Assembly (NCBI GenBank): GCA_027002265.1
Contig: JAMOTM010000074.1
Coordinates: forward strand, 1 to 46,066
Reading direction: 5' to 3'
Length of the DNA stretch: 46,066 bases
From: Aquificota bacterium
GTDB taxonomy: Bacteria > Aquificota > Aquificia > Desulfurobacteriales > DQVG01
Every line of letters begins with the position of its first letter. Position 1 is the first letter of the stretch. Positions 1 to 9,652 of this stretch are shown here, piece after piece. Position numbers and translations under genes: made by a program. A model generated the notes under the pieces. The model was not told the DNA's origin and did no database searches. It worked only from the letters and a program-made list of their open reading frames with translations.

Positions 1-77
1 TCAACTATTGAATCAAGACATTTAGCTATATATTTTTCTTCGTTTAAGATTGGAATTATTACAGAAATTTTTGGCAT
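1..77 (-). CDS. Glycosyltransferase family 2, N-terminal fragment cut by window edge
   Basis: The minus strand from 77 to the window edge reads MPKISVIIPILNEEKYIAKC and continues with LDSIV without a stop. This is the classic opening of a GT2 (GT-A fold) enzyme: the first beta strand SVIIPILNEE followed by the helix ending in SI, which together bind the nucleotide-sugar. Only 25 codons are visible, so substrate and length cannot be judged. The ATG at 77-75 lies inside the end of the upstream GT9 gene (overlap 19 nt), in keeping with the tight packing of this operon. A GT2 identity is likely; anything more specific is not supportable. Confidence 0.8.
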   Translation of the reverse strand, partial: MPKISVIIPILNEEKYIAKCLDSIV

Positions 78-952
78 CTTTTATAAACCTCCTCTACACT
101 TAATTCTTTTAAACATTTAAAATCACTACATCCGACATAATCGATTGCCGGGTTAAAACATGGTCTACACTCTAAATTTAAAAAAACACTCTCATTATTT
201 TTCCTATAACCTCCCGTTTCTTTTTCATTTGCCATTCCAAAGATTGCTATACTATTTACTTTAGTAGCATATCCAATATGCAACAAACCGCTATCATTAC
301 CTATTAATAAATCTAAATTAGAAATAATAGTAATTACATTTTCTATGTTTTCTTTTACTATGATTCCTAAATCTTTAAATTCTTCTTCAAGTTCTGTTTC
401 ATCAGGACCTATAAAAATCAGTTTATTTCCATCAATTTTTTGTATTAACTCTTTAAAATAAGGCCATCTCCTAAATTTTTGTTTTCTTCCTGTGCCAACA
501 ACAAATCCAATATTTTTTTGATTAGTTTTTAAATATTTCTCTAACACTTTTTGATTATTATTTATGTAAATATATGGCTCTTTCGTAACATCTTTAAGCA
601 AAGGATTCACAATTTTTAAATTCATTTCAATTCTATGAATATCTTTTTCCTGCACACCACAAAAAACTTTCTTCACTCCCAAAAGCTTACCTAACAATCT
701 AACTTTTTTAGGATTAATTCCGGCAGTTGCCACTAAATAATCGTATTTTTTAAAAAACTTCATCATCTTCCACATTTTATCAACCACAAAAATATTTTCT
801 AGAAAGTCATTATTTTTTAAAATTCTTTTGTTTATTTCATTTGTAGTTACCAAATCAGCTTTATATCCACTAAGGGCTAAACTTTTTAGCATAGGAGTCG
901 CCATTATCATATCACCCATACCCCAGGAGTGAAAGAGTAATATTTTTTTCAT
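59..952 (-). CDS. GT9-family glycosyltransferase (heptosyltransferase-like)
   Basis: This 297-residue protein has the GT9 (ADP-heptose:LPS heptosyltransferase family) pattern. The N-terminus MKKILLFHSWGMGDMIMATP has the GMGD turn and the following proline; GTGRKQKFRRWP lies mid-protein; GNDSGLLHIG near residue 220 matches the family D-S-G-x-x-H nucleotide-site motif. A C-terminal cysteine group (CRPC, then CSDFKC) is common in this family. GT9 enzymes transfer heptose from ADP-heptose to LPS core or other glycans. Complete ADP-heptose supply genes lie upstream in the same run (gmhB to gmhA), which supports heptose as donor by context. The start overlaps the upstream GT4 by ATGA. The acceptor is unknown. 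Confidence 0.85.
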   Translation of the reverse strand: MKKILLFHSWGMGDMIMATPMLKSLALSGYKADLVTTNEINKRILKNNDFLENIFVVDKMWKMMKFFKKYDYLVATAGINPKKVRLLGKLLGVKKVFCGVQEKDIHRIEMNLKIVNPLLKDVTKEPYIYINNNQKVLEKYLKTNQKNIGFVVGTGRKQKFRRWPYFKELIQKIDGNKLIFIGPDETELEEEFKDLGIIVKENIENVITIISNLDLLIGNDSGLLHIGYATKVNSIAIFGMANEKETGGYRKNNESVFLNLECRPCFNPAIDYVGCSDFKCLKELSVEEVYKRCQKFL

Positions 953-2154
953 TTTAATCTCGCTAATTCTTTATAAGTTGTTACCCATTTTCTAATCCAA
1001 TTTTCATATCCGAAATTTTGCAAAGCATAATTTCTTATATAATTTTCTTGCTCTTTAAAGTAAGATATATTTTTTTCAAAAGTCATTAATTTTTTAGTTA
1101 AATCGTTATTATCATAAATATCAAAAACATACCCCACTTTATTATCACTTACAATTTCGGGCAAAGCCCCTCTATTACTTACTATAACCGGTTTACCAAA
1201 CATCAAAGATTCTATCGCACTCATTCCCAACCCTTCTTCAACTATACTAGGAACCACTGTAACATCCACATTAGGAAAAAAATATTTTTGAGAAACTCTT
1301 CCTAAAAAAATAATATTATCACTTTTATATTTATTTTTTAAATAATTCATATAATTTTTCTCTCCACTACCGGCTACCAACAGTTGACGTTTCTTAAAAA
1401 AAGAATCGTATTTAAATATTTTCAATAAATTTTCAATACCTTTATATTTAATTAAAGTACCTATATATCCGTAAATTATTTTATTTTCTTTTTTTCTTCT
1501 TGCATTTAAGTAAATTTCATTACCGAATATTCTGGAGTTATAAATAACTTTTTTTACAGAAGCATCGCTAAAATAGCCGTAAGATAAAAACTTATTTAAA
1601 ATAAAATTACTAATTCCCACAACATTTATATTTTTAGATTTTATTTTATGCGGATATCTTAAAACTTTACATTGAAAACACTGCTTCTTACATATATTCC
1701 CACCTCTTACAAAATTAGCCGGACATAAAAAATACTGGTCATGTAATACCTGCACAAAAGGATAATTAAGTTTCTTTAAAACATCCCATAAAGCAATTGA
1801 AAAGCCCTGCAGATTATGAAGAGACACTACATCAGGACTATACTCTCTTATTACGTTTTCGATAATTTTATTATTCAAGGGATTATATATATCAAATAAT
1901 AACCACATCTTTATTTTAAAATCCGAAGGTCTTTTTATTATTTTAAAATTCGGAAAATATAAATTTTTTATAGGAATTCTTATTACTTCAATATCATCAA
2001 TATTTTCATAGACTATCTTTTTCTCGTTTGTCAAAGTCAAAATTTTAACTTCATTGCCTAATTTCTTAATTCCTTTTACTAAATTTTCCAATGTTATCTC
2101 TACTCCCCCTCCTATAAAAGGTTTATAAAAAACATTTACGAACAAAATTTTCAT
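949..2154 (-). CDS. GT4-family glycosyltransferase with cysteine cluster
   Basis: A 401-residue GT-B fold, retaining type (GT4). The N-terminus has the glycine-rich FIGGGVE loop. The C-terminal half has GYIGTLIKYKGIENLL and the EX7E signature in EEGLGMSAIESL (around residues 305-315), which binds the donor nucleotide-sugar. In the N-terminal domain, after HDQYFLCP, is a set of cysteines (C-x(10)-C-x(3)-C-x(2)-C, residues about 145-162). A similar H-D-Y...C...C..C loop occurs in a subgroup of bacterial GT4s and may bind a metal, though this is inference. It starts at ATG 2154 with an ATGA overlap to its upstream GT4, and is one of three consecutive glycosyltransferases. Donor and acceptor are unknown. 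Confidence 0.85.
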   Translation of the reverse strand: MKILFVNVFYKPFIGGGVEITLENLVKGIKKLGNEVKILTLTNEKKIVYENIDDIEVIRIPIKNLYFPNFKIIKRPSDFKIKMWLLFDIYNPLNNKIIENVIREYSPDVVSLHNLQGFSIALWDVLKKLNYPFVQVLHDQYFLCPANFVRGGNICKKQCFQCKVLRYPHKIKSKNINVVGISNFILNKFLSYGYFSDASVKKVIYNSRIFGNEIYLNARRKKENKIIYGYIGTLIKYKGIENLLKIFKYDSFFKKRQLLVAGSGEKNYMNYLKNKYKSDNIIFLGRVSQKYFFPNVDVTVVPSIVEEGLGMSAIESLMFGKPVIVSNRGALPEIVSDNKVGYVFDIYDNNDLTKKLMTFEKNISYFKEQENYIRNYALQNFGYENWIRKWVTTYKELARLK

Positions 2155-3377
2155 TTAAAAACCTTATGATATAAAAAATCCACAAATTCATATATTTTTT
2201 TATATTTATAAATCATCGGATATTTTTGATTATGATAATTCAAAGCTTTATTCGCAAGCTCGGAAGATAAAGATTGTTTATTGGAATTTTGAAGTTTAGA
2301 CACTAAAAGTGAACTGTTTTTCATCCAATCAAGATAACTTTCGGCATATTTTCTCGCATTTTTTTTAAAATCGCTTATATTATTAAAGTTTTCTACATAA
2401 AATAACATTTTATTGACCAAATCATTAACATTAACTTCGCATTTAGGCCAATAATAACCGTCGGCTCTAGCATATAATTTATCTATTTCTACCAATTTAC
2501 CGTTTATCCCATCTTTCACGAATTCGTTCATAGGTCCGTTATCAGGAACTATAGCCGGCAACCCCATAGAAACGGCCTCCGCAATAGTCAATCCGATTCC
2601 CTCCAATACCGTAGGATATACATAAACATCCCCTAAATGATACAATCCGGGAGCCGATACCGTTTTTATAATCACTTCTACAATATTTTTATCCGTCAAT
2701 TTTTTCAATATTTCCCGTTCCTCATTATTTAAGAACTTGTTCAAATCGGTTTGAGAATGAATAACAACTTTAAAATCGGTAGTTATTTTATATAAATTAT
2801 TTATAGCCCTTATTAAAAAAGCGGTTCCCTTTCTATGAGGGCTAATTCCGCAGGAATGGAAAAATACAATTTTATTTTTATTTACGGAAAAAAAACTTTT
2901 AGGAGAAAACAATTCGATATCTGTTCCCCAAGGTATATAATAAGCTTGCGGATGCCATTGAAATACTTGATAATGTCTTTTAGTGTTACATATTAAGAAA
3001 TCGTATACACCGAACAACGATATCGAATCTTCCTTATAATAATCAACATACGTTCCGGTAAGAATATTTTTATTTTTACAAAAAATTACTGGTTCCCACC
3101 AATGTTGTTCATTAAAAATTACCGTATCGATATTTTTAAAATTCAAAAATCGTTCGAAATCTTTCAAATCGATATAAGTTGGTATCGGAAAACTCTTTCT
3201 TCTTCCCCACCATACATAGTCTTTATCCCAATTTTTATCTCCCACGGCATATTCTTCTCCTCCCCTTACATAAATAAATACGTTATATTCTTCCGACAAA
3301 ACTTTCATAAGTTGTTTAGATACGTATGCCGCACCTCTTTCAAACCATGTAGTAACAATCGCTAAATTTTTTTTCAT
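2151..3377 (-). CDS. GT4-family glycosyltransferase
   Basis: 408 residues. The C-terminal Rossmann domain contains FHSCGISPHRKGTAFLI and the EX7E motif in LEGIGLTIAEAVSMGLPAIV (about residues 258-267), which marks a retaining GT4 enzyme. The N-terminus (MKKNLAIVTTWFERGAAYVS) gives a standard first beta strand followed by a nucleotide-proximal loop. It overlaps both neighbours (wzx-like upstream, GT4 downstream) by four bases, so it is probably translationally coupled. A conserved tail past residue 370 is of unclear function. Specificity cannot be read from sequence; it probably adds one residue to the repeat unit flipped by the adjacent Wzx. Confidence 0.85.
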   Translation of the reverse strand: MKKNLAIVTTWFERGAAYVSKQLMKVLSEEYNVFIYVRGGEEYAVGDKNWDKDYVWWGRRKSFPIPTYIDLKDFERFLNFKNIDTVIFNEQHWWEPVIFCKNKNILTGTYVDYYKEDSISLFGVYDFLICNTKRHYQVFQWHPQAYYIPWGTDIELFSPKSFFSVNKNKIVFFHSCGISPHRKGTAFLIRAINNLYKITTDFKVVIHSQTDLNKFLNNEEREILKKLTDKNIVEVIIKTVSAPGLYHLGDVYVYPTVLEGIGLTIAEAVSMGLPAIVPDNGPMNEFVKDGINGKLVEIDKLYARADGYYWPKCEVNVNDLVNKMLFYVENFNNISDFKKNARKYAESYLDWMKNSSLLVSKLQNSNKQSLSSELANKALNYHNQKYPMIYKYKKIYEFVDFLYHKVFK

Positions 3378-4738
3378 AAAATTCCTTTAAGAAATTCATA
3401 ACGTTTAATATTTTTAAAAAAAACCACCGTCCCGAATAATAATATTATAATCAATATTTTCTCATTTATACTTTTCGCTATTAAAAAATAAGTTATAATT
3501 AATATATATACCAAATTAAAATAGACATAAAATTTTGACATAAATTTAAATTCGTTTTTATACATAACGACTATCAAAAATAAAAAATTAAAAGCATCGC
3601 TTATAAAAGTCGTATATGCTGCACCTATATCTTTATAAATCGGTATATAGATATAATTTAAAATTCCGTTTAATAAAAGCATCAAAATTATTCCAACTCC
3701 CACCCCCCATTCTTTCTTATGAAGATAAAGCCAGTTAACAAAAAATGCGGAATGAAATTTAAAATAAGTCCCCAAAACCATAATAACAAATAAATCTCTT
3801 GCATTTTTATATTTATCGCCTATAATTAAATTTACCAATAAATCACTTGAAATCAATAACATACCAACAAATAAAAAACTAATAAGCATAACGACTTCTA
3901 ATATCCTCGAAAACAATTTAATATCTTTTTTATCGGCAAATACATTATAAAACACCATAGAAATAGTAAGTAAAAAAAATTCTAATTTTTCATATAAATT
4001 ATAACTACCTCCATATTCCGCAATATCATAAGAAAAATTAAAATAATTCAACATAAAAACATCAAGTCGTGAAAAAATCAAATTACCTAAAAAAATAATT
4101 ATCCAAGGAATCATAAATTTTAAATTCTTTTTTATAAAAAAAATTGAAAAGAAAAAATATTTTAAGTTTACTTTAAATAAAAGAATTTTTTTATTCAAAA
4201 TTCGCTTATACAAAATGACATAAACAAATAAAATCGAACATAACACGCCTAACAACACATCCAAAAATAAAAATTTTTTGTAATATAATCCGACTATCAG
4301 CAAAAACTGAAAAAAAACAGCCCCTACGTTAACATAAGCGATATAATCAAATCTAGAAAAACTTTTAAGAAGTTTTTCCAATACATCTTTTAATACGAAT
4401 AAAAACACATAAAGTATAATAAAAAAAGCTATCTTATAATTAAGAAAATTAAAGCATAAAAAATATAAGATGATTACAATAAAAAAAACAACTATTTTAA
4501 AATTAAATAAAATGTTAAAAAAATAATATTTTTTTTTTGTTATAGCTTCTCTATAAAAAAAATTACCCAATCCTAAATCTATAAAACCTATAATATACAA
4601 AACAATCGCTAAAAACAAATTGTAATCTTTAAATTCTTCAACCGATAAAGATTTTACGATTAAGCTATATATTATTAACGATAAAGGAAAAGTAATTATT
4701 TTAGAAAAATATTGAATAAAAATAGACTTAACTACCAA
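3374..4738 (-). CDS. Wzx-like polysaccharide flippase (first copy)
   Basis: 454 residues, almost entirely hydrophobic with roughly twelve membrane-spanning segments. The N-terminus (IFIQYFSKIITFPLSLIIYSLIVKSLSVEEFKDYNL) is typical of the MOP/PST flippase superfamily that moves lipid-linked oligosaccharide across the inner membrane. The start is a TTG at 4738 placed in the TGG-TAG end of the upstream gene, with AAGGA nine bases before it; no ATG or GTG lies near, so I accept TTG. The gene contains an uninterrupted run of ten A on the coding strand (4529-4538). It sits among glycosyltransferases, as wzx genes do. A second, distinct Wzx is at 27662-28945. Confidence 0.85.
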   Translation of the reverse strand: MVVKSIFIQYFSKIITFPLSLIIYSLIVKSLSVEEFKDYNLFLAIVLYIIGFIDLGLGNFFYREAITKKKYYFFNILFNFKIVVFFIVIILYFLCFNFLNYKIAFFIILYVFLFVLKDVLEKLLKSFSRFDYIAYVNVGAVFFQFLLIVGLYYKKFLFLDVLLGVLCSILFVYVILYKRILNKKILLFKVNLKYFFFSIFFIKKNLKFMIPWIIIFLGNLIFSRLDVFMLNYFNFSYDIAEYGGSYNLYEKLEFFLLTISMVFYNVFADKKDIKLFSRILEVVMLISFLFVGMLLISSDLLVNLIIGDKYKNARDLFVIMVLGTYFKFHSAFFVNWLYLHKKEWGVGVGIILMLLLNGILNYIYIPIYKDIGAAYTTFISDAFNFLFLIVVMYKNEFKFMSKFYVYFNLVYILIITYFLIAKSINEKILIIILLFGTVVFFKNIKRYEFLKGIL

Positions 4739-5712
4739 CTTTTTAAATCCTTAACAATCGTTCGCAACTTATGAATAAGAGTATGTCCAGATAAAATTTC
4801 TTTTTTTAAATTATTAGATAATCTTAAAGTATATTCATAATTTTTTAATAAAAATAAAACCTTTTCTTCTATCTCGGAAAAAGATGTATAATAAATAAAA
4901 TCGTTTTCAAAATCTTTTTTCATATCTTCCTGATAATTAGATAAACAATAAGTACCTATTCCAAAACTTTCAAAAAACCGATGATTAATTCCGTTATAAG
5001 GTATAACGTCCTTTTGCCCAAACCCGTAATGAATATTAATAACCAATTTTGAATTTTTATATGCGAAATACATCTCTTTACCTATTAACGACCTTCCCAT
5101 ATAAAATTTTTTATATGGCGTTTTATTCCATTTTTCAGGTCCCCATATTTTAATATTAAGTTTCGGTAATTTTTCCAAATATTTCAATAATACCAATCTC
5201 TCATTCGTAGGAGAACCTATAAAACTTATATCGGATTTATAATACTCCGAATCTTTACTGTTAAAATTTCTATCCATTAAAGTATCGAATCCGAAAGATA
5301 AATATTTCACATTATGAGGACAATTCAATAATTCTATAGTTTTAGAATCAAAAGTATAAAAAGCATCATAATACTTATAAATTTTTTTTATAAAATCCAA
5401 AACCCACGGACCGTCTCCTATCCAATTTATTAAAGGAATCTTAAATTTTTTTATCTCTTCCAAAATAAAAGGCGTAATTAGTTCGCCTTTTGAAACAAAA
5501 ATAAAATAAGGTTTAATCTCTTTTATCTTTTTTTTTATCTCTTTCAATAAAAGATTTTCATAAAAAGGTTTTTTTAATTTATAAAAATAACTGATTTCTC
5601 TATAATCCAAAGAATACGTTTCAAATCCCAAATATTTAAAATTATTAACTAAACTTCTCTCCCACACCCCTAAAGAACTGTTAATAGGGTGTAATAATAA
5701 AATATTTTTCAT
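4732..5712 (-). CDS. CgeB-like GT-B glycosyltransferase
   Basis: About 326 residues. The N-terminal half is a weakly conserved Rossmann domain (NILLLHPINSSLGVWERSL). The C-terminal half has SDISFIGSPTNERLVLLKYL, then KLVINIHYG and GINHRFFESFGIGTYCLS near residue 246, the pattern of the CgeB/Glyco_trans_1_2 group, where the donor-site glutamate lies in R-x-F-E. I place the start at ATG 5712 (ATGA overlap with the upstream epimerase stop). The frame opens 12 bases earlier at a TTG, but GGAAAGAGG just upstream better serves the ATG. It lies between an epimerase and the Wzx, so it is probably part of repeat-unit assembly. Confidence 0.75.
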   Translation of the reverse strand: MKNILLLHPINSSLGVWERSLVNNFKYLGFETYSLDYREISYFYKLKKPFYENLLLKEIKKKIKEIKPYFIFVSKGELITPFILEEIKKFKIPLINWIGDGPWVLDFIKKIYKYYDAFYTFDSKTIELLNCPHNVKYLSFGFDTLMDRNFNSKDSEYYKSDISFIGSPTNERLVLLKYLEKLPKLNIKIWGPEKWNKTPYKKFYMGRSLIGKEMYFAYKNSKLVINIHYGFGQKDVIPYNGINHRFFESFGIGTYCLSNYQEDMKKDFENDFIYYTSFSEIEEKVLFLLKNYEYTLRLSNNLKKEILSGHTLIHKLRTIVKDLKSW

Positions 5713-6611
5713 ACCTCTTTCCAATTATTCTCTCTTAATTTCTTAATATAATCTTCCAATTTATATTTACATTTCCAACCTAAAGCCTTAGTTTTATCCG
5801 TTACAACTTCGGCACTCATTCTATTTCCTCTTCTACCGGGTAACATTATAATTTTTTCCTTTTTTAAAGCCTCTTCTAAAGGCATATCCAAAAATAATTC
5901 CGCAACTTCGATAATACTAAAAAATTTTTCATTACCTATTCCGAATTCATCTCCATAACCGTTTTTACCTATCAACACAAGTCCGTTTATAATATCTTCT
6001 ATATAAGTAAAATTTCTTTTTTGAGTTCCGGGACTTACTATAGTAAGAGGTTCTCCTTTTCTCATTTTCTCTTTAAAAAGAGCTATTAACGTCGCATATT
6101 TTCCGGTAGAAATTTCCCCGGGACCATATACGTTATAAAAATAAGTAATGGCATAATTTATACCATACCAATTTCCATAATTAATTACAAGCTCAGTATT
6201 ACTCGCTTTTGTCCATGCATAAGGAGAAGTATTTCTAGCTATTCCTCCATCTCCAAATTTCGTACTACTTCCAGCATATATAATTTTAGCTCCGGTTTTT
6301 CTAACAAATTCCAATACCTCAAAAGTTCCTATTTTATTATATTCATAAACAATTCTCATATCTTCAAAAGATTGTTCCACTCTACTGTATTCTCCCAAAT
6401 GATAAACTATATCGGGAATAAAATTTACCAATTTATTTATATCTCTAGTATCCCCTTTGAGATATGTAACGCCGGGAATATGATTATTTTCACTCCCTGT
6501 AAAATAATTATCAAGAGAATAAACTTCATTACCTAATCGTAATAATTTTTTACATAAATGACTTCCTACAAAACCAGCTCCTCCAGTTACCAAAATTTTT
6601 TTATTTTTCAT
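5709..6611 (-). CDS. NAD-dependent sugar epimerase/dehydratase (extended SDR)
   Basis: 300 residues. An N-terminal GGAGFVG dinucleotide loop (residues 10-16), the SS pair near 115 and Y131-x-x-x-K135 (YAWTK) give the extended SDR fold with an intact catalytic set. NFTYIEDI in the C-terminal part and FYNVYGPGE are typical of UDP-glucose 4-epimerase-like enzymes. It shortens the usual substrate region somewhat, and the Ser-Thr-Lys-Phe-Gly after SS is slightly unusual. It follows wecB, so a UDP-HexNAc or UDP-hexose substrate is plausible but unproven. ATGA-type overlaps with both neighbours suggest coupling. Confidence 0.8.
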   Translation of the reverse strand: MKNKKILVTGGAGFVGSHLCKKLLRLGNEVYSLDNYFTGSENNHIPGVTYLKGDTRDINKLVNFIPDIVYHLGEYSRVEQSFEDMRIVYEYNKIGTFEVLEFVRKTGAKIIYAGSSTKFGDGGIARNTSPYAWTKASNTELVINYGNWYGINYAITYFYNVYGPGEISTGKYATLIALFKEKMRKGEPLTIVSPGTQKRNFTYIEDIINGLVLIGKNGYGDEFGIGNEKFFSIIEVAELFLDMPLEEALKKEKIIMLPGRRGNRMSAEVVTDKTKALGWKCKYKLEDYIKKLRENNWKEV

Positions 6612-7726
6612 AACTTCTCCTTTAAAAATTTTACAATCCTCTCACTTGCTTTTCCATCCCCATAAGGATTTTTACATTTACTCATTTTTTTATACTCATT
6701 TTCATCATCTAAAAGTTTTTCAACTTCTTTAACTATTTTTCTCTTATCTGTCCCTACCAATCTCAAACATCCGGATTCAATTCCTTCCGGTCTTTCCGTA
6801 GTGTCCCTCATTACCAAAACCGGTTTATTAAGAGAAGGGGCTTCTTCCTGCACTCCTCCGCTGTCGGTTAAAATCAAATAACTTTTACTCATTAAATATA
6901 CGAACTCCAAATAGTTTAAAGGCTCAATTAGCTTTATATTTTCAATAACTTGTAAAATTTTATTAACCGGTCCTCTAACATTTGGATTCAAATGAACAGG
7001 ATAAATAATATTTATATCTTTATGTTTTAAAGCAATTTCTTTTAAAGCTTCACAAATATTTAAAAAGCCCTGCCCGAAATTTTCTCTTCTATGCCCCGTT
7101 ACCAAAATAAATTTAGAATCAAAAGAAAAATTTAAACGCTTTAAAATTTTTTCTTTTAACTTACTGTCGTTTTCAATTTTTTTAATTACCCAAAGTAGAG
7201 AATCAATTACCGTATTACCTGTTACAATAATATTCTTTTCATTCAATCCTTCTTTCACTAAATTCTCTTTTGCTTTTAAAGTAGGAGCAAAATGATATTT
7301 TGCTAAAATGGAAGTCATTTTTCTATTAGCTTCTTCGGGATAAGGAGAATAAATATTACCGCTTCTAAGTCCCGCTTCTATATGAGCTATATCAATTTTT
7401 TTATAAAATGCTGCTAAACTCGCACTAAAGGTAGTAGTAGTATCTCCGTGAACCATTACTAAATCTGGTTTAAAATCATTTAACACATTTTTTAAACCCA
7501 ATAAAACATTTGAAGTAATATCATAAAGATCTTGATTTTTTTTCATAATACCTAAATCATAATCGGGAATCATCTCAAAAATTTTTAAAACTTCATCAAG
7601 CATCTCCCTATGCTGAGCTGTAACACATATTTTTACATTAAAAATATCTGCTTCTTTTAATTTCTTAATAACCGGTGCCATTTTTATAGCTTCCGGACGA
7701 GTTCCAAAAATTATTAATATTTTCAA
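6608..7726 (-). CDS. wecB: UDP-N-acetylglucosamine 2-epimerase, non-hydrolysing
   Basis: 372 residues with the full non-hydrolysing epimerase pattern. [12 protein letters not shown] opens the protein. D95 (HGDTTTTF), E117 (HIEAGLRS) and E131 (YPEEANRK) fall at the positions known as catalytic in E. coli WecB, and H212 lies in TGHRREN. GGVQEE lies in the donor site. The reaction interconverts UDP-GlcNAc and UDP-ManNAc. The hydrolysing NeuC/LegG type is a separate gene at 31714. UDP-ManNAc could be used directly by one of the GTs or oxidised to ManNAcA by a dehydrogenase; the TviB-like enzyme at 40175 is a candidate but is closer to the GalNAc/GlcNAc type. Confidence 0.95.
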   Translation of the reverse strand: MKILIIFGTRPEAIKMAPVIKKLKEADIFNVKICVTAQHREMLDEVLKIFEMIPDYDLGIMKKNQDLYDITSNVLLGLKNVLNDFKPDLVMVHGDTTTTFSASLAAFYKKIDIAHIEAGLRSGNIYSPYPEEANRKMTSILAKYHFAPTLKAKENLVKEGLNEKNIIVTGNTVIDSLLWVIKKIENDSKLKEKILKRLNFSFDSKFILVTGHRRENFGQGFLNICEALKEIALKHKDINIIYPVHLNPNVRGPVNKILQVIENIKLIEPLNYLEFVYLMSKSYLILTDSGGVQEEAPSLNKPVLVMRDTTERPEGIESGCLRLVGTDKRKIVKEVEKLLDDENEYKKMSKCKNPYGDGKASERIVKFLKEKL

Positions 7727-8274
7727 ATTTTTTCCTCAATAATTTCACAAATCATATGCCCTATCATAATATGCATTTCTTGAATTCTTGGTGTATCATT
7801 TGAAGGAATAATTATATTAATATCCCCCATATTTTTTATTTCTCCACCATTTTTCCCACTTAAAGTTATTATTTTACAATCATATTTTTTTGCGCTTTTT
7901 ATCGCATTTATCACATTTTTACTATTTCCACTCGTAGAAATCGCTATTAAGACATCTCCCTTTTTTGCCAATGCTTCTATTTGTCTGGAAAAAATATAAT
8001 CAAATCCATAATCGTTTCCTATTGCAGTAAGGGCTGATGTATTTGTTGTAAGTGCAATTGCTGGTAAAGCAATCCTATCTTTTTTGAACCTCCCAATAAG
8101 TTCTGCTGCTATATGTTGAGCATCTGCTGCACTACCTCCATTCCCACAAAGTATTATTTTATTTCCTTTTGTTAAGGCATCAATACATAAACTTCCAGCC
8201 TTTTCAATTAAAGGCAATAAATCATAAATTTTTTTTGCTACTTTTATATGCTGATTTAAACATCTATTTAGCAT
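7723..8274 (-). CDS. gmhA: Sedoheptulose 7-phosphate isomerase
   Basis: 183 residues forming one SIS domain. [16 protein letters not shown] (residues 44-59) is the signature phosphosugar-binding helix, STSGNSKN (103-110) binds phosphate, and [10 protein letters not shown] carries the metal/catalytic His-Glu residues. GmhA converts sedoheptulose 7-phosphate to D-glycero-D-manno-heptose 7-phosphate, the first step of ADP-heptose synthesis. It is directly downstream of hldE, hldD and gmhB, so the whole heptose pathway is in one run. Its start overlaps the hldE end by 11 bases. Length is normal for the family. Confidence 0.95.
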   Translation of the reverse strand: MLNRCLNQHIKVAKKIYDLLPLIEKAGSLCIDALTKGNKIILCGNGGSAADAQHIAAELIGRFKKDRIALPAIALTTNTSALTAIGNDYGFDYIFSRQIEALAKKGDVLIAISTSGNSKNVINAIKSAKKYDCKIITLSGKNGGEIKNMGDINIIIPSNDTPRIQEMHIMIGHMICEIIEEKI

Positions 8275-9652
8275 TTTTTATCTTTTCAATTATAGTAGTA
8301 GTACTTTTACCTTTAATAAAATCTATCAATATTACTTCTTTTGCAATATCACTGCCTACAATTTCTTTATCTTCATAATCTTTACCTTTAACTAAAATAT
8401 CCGGCTTTATTGTTTTTATAAGTTCATATGGAGTATCTTCATTAAAGATAATTACATAATCAACTATCTCTAAACTAGCAAGAAGATACGCTCTATCATA
8501 TTCATCATTTATAGGTCTATTCTTTCCTTTTAATCTTTTAACCGATTCATTTGAATTAACTCCAACTATTAATATATCTCCAAGAGCTTTTGCTTTTTGC
8601 AAATATTTCACATGTCCTAAATGTAATATATCAAAACACCCATTAGTAAAAACAATTTTCTTATTTTTATTTTTTAAATCATCTGTTATTTGCTTTATTT
8701 TTTTTAAATCAACTATTTTATAATCTACATTATTATCAAATTTTTTCTTTATTTCCTCTATTTCTGAAATAGTAGCACTTGCACTTCCAACTTTACCAAC
8801 TACCACTGCCGCCGCTGCATTTGCAAAATGTATAGCTTCAATTAAATCATCATTTTCACTCAAAAAATATCCAAGAGCTGCCAAAACAGTGTCTCCCGCT
8901 CCTGTTACATCATAAACTTCTTTTGCAACTGTTGGAATTTTTATAAATTTATCTCCAAATAAAGCCATTCCATCTTTTCCGAGAGTCACGAGTAAATATT
9001 TTAAATTAAGCTCTTTTTTTAGTTTCCACCCCGCTTTAATTAAATCTTCTTCCGTATTTATATCTATTCCTGTAGCAAATGAGAGCTCATTTTTATTTGG
9101 TTTTATCATCCAAGCATTTTTGTATTTACTAAAATCCCTTTTCGGATCAATAATCAACTTTTTATTATTTTTACCGGCAAGGTTAATAATCTTTTGAGTC
9201 AATTTTTTAGTTAATACTCCTTTTTCATAATCACTTAAAAGTATCAAATCTAATTTATCTAAATTATTTTCTAAATATCCTAAAATTTTATCTTCAAAAT
9301 CTTTTGTAATTGCCTTTTTTGTTTCTTTATCATATCTTATTACTTGCTGATTTGAAGATATTATTCTACTTTTAATAATTGTTTCTCTGTTTTTATCAAT
9401 AAAAATCCCTCCAATATCCACTCTTTTTTGTTTTAAGAGATCAATTAATATATTGCCATTTTTCCCAACAACACCTGAAACAATCACATCAGCACCCAAT
9501 TCTAAAAGATTATTTACAACATTTCCTGCCCCTCCTAGCCTATACTCTTCTTTTTCAATTTCAACTACAGGCACAGGAGCTTCTGGTGAAATTCTTTCAC
9601 TTTTTCCCCATAAATAATGATCTATCATAAAATCACCGATTACAGCTATCAT
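8264..9652 (-). CDS. hldE: Bifunctional heptose 7-phosphate kinase / heptose 1-phosphate adenylyltransferase
   Basis: 462 residues with both domains fused as in E. coli HldE. The N-terminal PfkB/ribokinase-type kinase has [10 protein letters not shown] and the anion-hole motif [12 protein letters not shown] linker leads to the nucleotidyltransferase, with [16 protein letters not shown] near residues 337-352 holding the HxGH signature. The kinase makes heptose 1,7-bisphosphate; after GmhB removes the 7-phosphate, the second domain makes ADP-D-glycero-D-manno-heptose. Both active-site motifs are intact. It overlaps hldD and gmhA, indicating coupled translation. Confidence 0.96.
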   Translation of the reverse strand: MIAVIGDFMIDHYLWGKSERISPEAPVPVVEIEKEEYRLGGAGNVVNNLLELGADVIVSGVVGKNGNILIDLLKQKRVDIGGIFIDKNRETIIKSRIISSNQQVIRYDKETKKAITKDFEDKILGYLENNLDKLDLILLSDYEKGVLTKKLTQKIINLAGKNNKKLIIDPKRDFSKYKNAWMIKPNKNELSFATGIDINTEEDLIKAGWKLKKELNLKYLLVTLGKDGMALFGDKFIKIPTVAKEVYDVTGAGDTVLAALGYFLSENDDLIEAIHFANAAAAVVVGKVGSASATISEIEEIKKKFDNNVDYKIVDLKKIKQITDDLKNKNKKIVFTNGCFDILHLGHVKYLQKAKALGDILIVGVNSNESVKRLKGKNRPINDEYDRAYLLASLEIVDYVIIFNEDTPYELIKTIKPDILVKGKDYEDKEIVGSDIAKEVILIDFIKGKSTTTIIEKIKNAK

